A stretch of DNA of 62,353 nucleotides from Paracoccus beibuensis (GTDB lineage: Bacteria > Pseudomonadota > Alphaproteobacteria > Rhodobacterales > Rhodobacteraceae): contig NZ_JAOTBD010000021.1 in assembly GCF_026162625.1 (NCBI RefSeq), positions 1 to 62,353 on the forward strand, written 5' to 3'. The notes under the pieces are model-generated. The model was not told the DNA's origin, did not search any database, and saw nothing but the letters and a program-made list of their open reading frames with translations. Position 1 is the first letter of the stretch. Every line of letters starts with the position of its first letter. Positions 62,248-62,353 of this stretch are shown piece after piece. Made by a program: the position numbers and the translations under genes.

Positions 62248-62353
62248 TTAGTCCCCGATCAGGAACGGCGTTTCTTGGGGTTTCCGGAAGAGGCGCTGGA
62301 TACCGTGGGTCACCGGCCTGGGACCGGCGGCCGGTTCCCTCCCGCGGGTCTCA
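62248..62353 (-). CDS. Possible 3' end of an unidentified gene, cut by window edge
   Basis: On the minus strand a frame enters from the window end and closes at TAA (62250-62248), reading GPRPVTHGIQRLFRKPQETP then FLIGD. It is short and I recognise no family. It would be convergent with the truncated gene ending at 62246, leaving one base between stops. A chance open frame cannot be excluded. Confidence 0.3.
   Translation of the reverse strand, partial: ETRGREPAAGPRPVTHGIQRLFRKPQETPFLIGD

Overview
This is GC-rich DNA from an alphaproteobacterium, most likely a Rhodobacteraceae member of the Paracoccus type. The basis is codon use, the family mix (dctBD-dctA, chvE-gguAB with a GbpR-like regulator, TRAP transporters, PQQ dehydrogenase, anthraniloyl-CoA monooxygenase) and dense ATGA-overlapped operons. 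The genus is inferred, not proven. Apart from thyA-folA, a short core-metabolism stretch, almost everything is accessory carbon or sulfur catabolism, mixed with several decaying genes.

Layout. 1-3.2 kb: start of an unknown gene, glpK, the 3' remnant of a glycerol ABC transporter binding protein, and a decayed tyrosine integrase, suggesting that a glp transport operon was lost near an integrated element. 3.3-4.7 kb: small stress-type genes (exported hypothetical, BON protein, CsbD), each preceded by a GGAAC-N17-GTT promoter-like motif. 4.8-10.4 kb: a PQQ dehydrogenase, then an abm-like operon (bifunctional acyl-CoA monooxygenase/reductase, SDR, RidA) behind a perfect 32-bp palindrome overlapping a promoter. 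10.5-12.8 kb: a small hypothetical gene and a frameshifted trypsin-NUC1 endonuclease pseudogene. 13-17.5 kb: dctD-dctB divergent from dctA; the DctD-like protein lacks GAFTGA and has altered Walker motifs.

17.6-34 kb, mostly minus strand: an oxidative (Weimberg-type) pentose/galactose pathway. Genes are ytfQRT-yjfF and chvE-gguAB transporters, mutarotase, SMP-30 lactonase, sugar 1-dehydrogenase, aldonate dehydratase, AraD1/GguC and 2-oxoglutarate semialdehyde dehydrogenase, with a GbpR-like LysR regulator divergent from chvE. 34-35.4 kb: thyA-folA. 35.4-36.1 kb: SDR pseudogene. 36.1-47.6 kb: a D-apiose cluster with ABC importer, DUF2291 lipoprotein, ApsD, ApnL, ApnO, OiaK, a RuBisCO-like protein and a NanR-like GntR regulator. 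Two copies of GGTATGATGAG lie in its promoter regions.

47.5-50.7 kb: catalase-related protein, cytochrome b561-YceI fusion, YceI. 50.7-59.3 kb: a sulfoquinovose oxidative desulfonation (SmoABC-type) cluster with a TRAP importer and YeiH anion exporter in place of the described ABC system, a UTRA-type GntR regulator, a Gfo/Idh/MocA protein likely to be the NAD-dependent sulfoquinovosidase, and a perfect FNR-type box. 59.4-62.4 kb: EamA transporter, DUF3140 gene, a decayed alpha/beta hydrolase and gene fragments at the edge.
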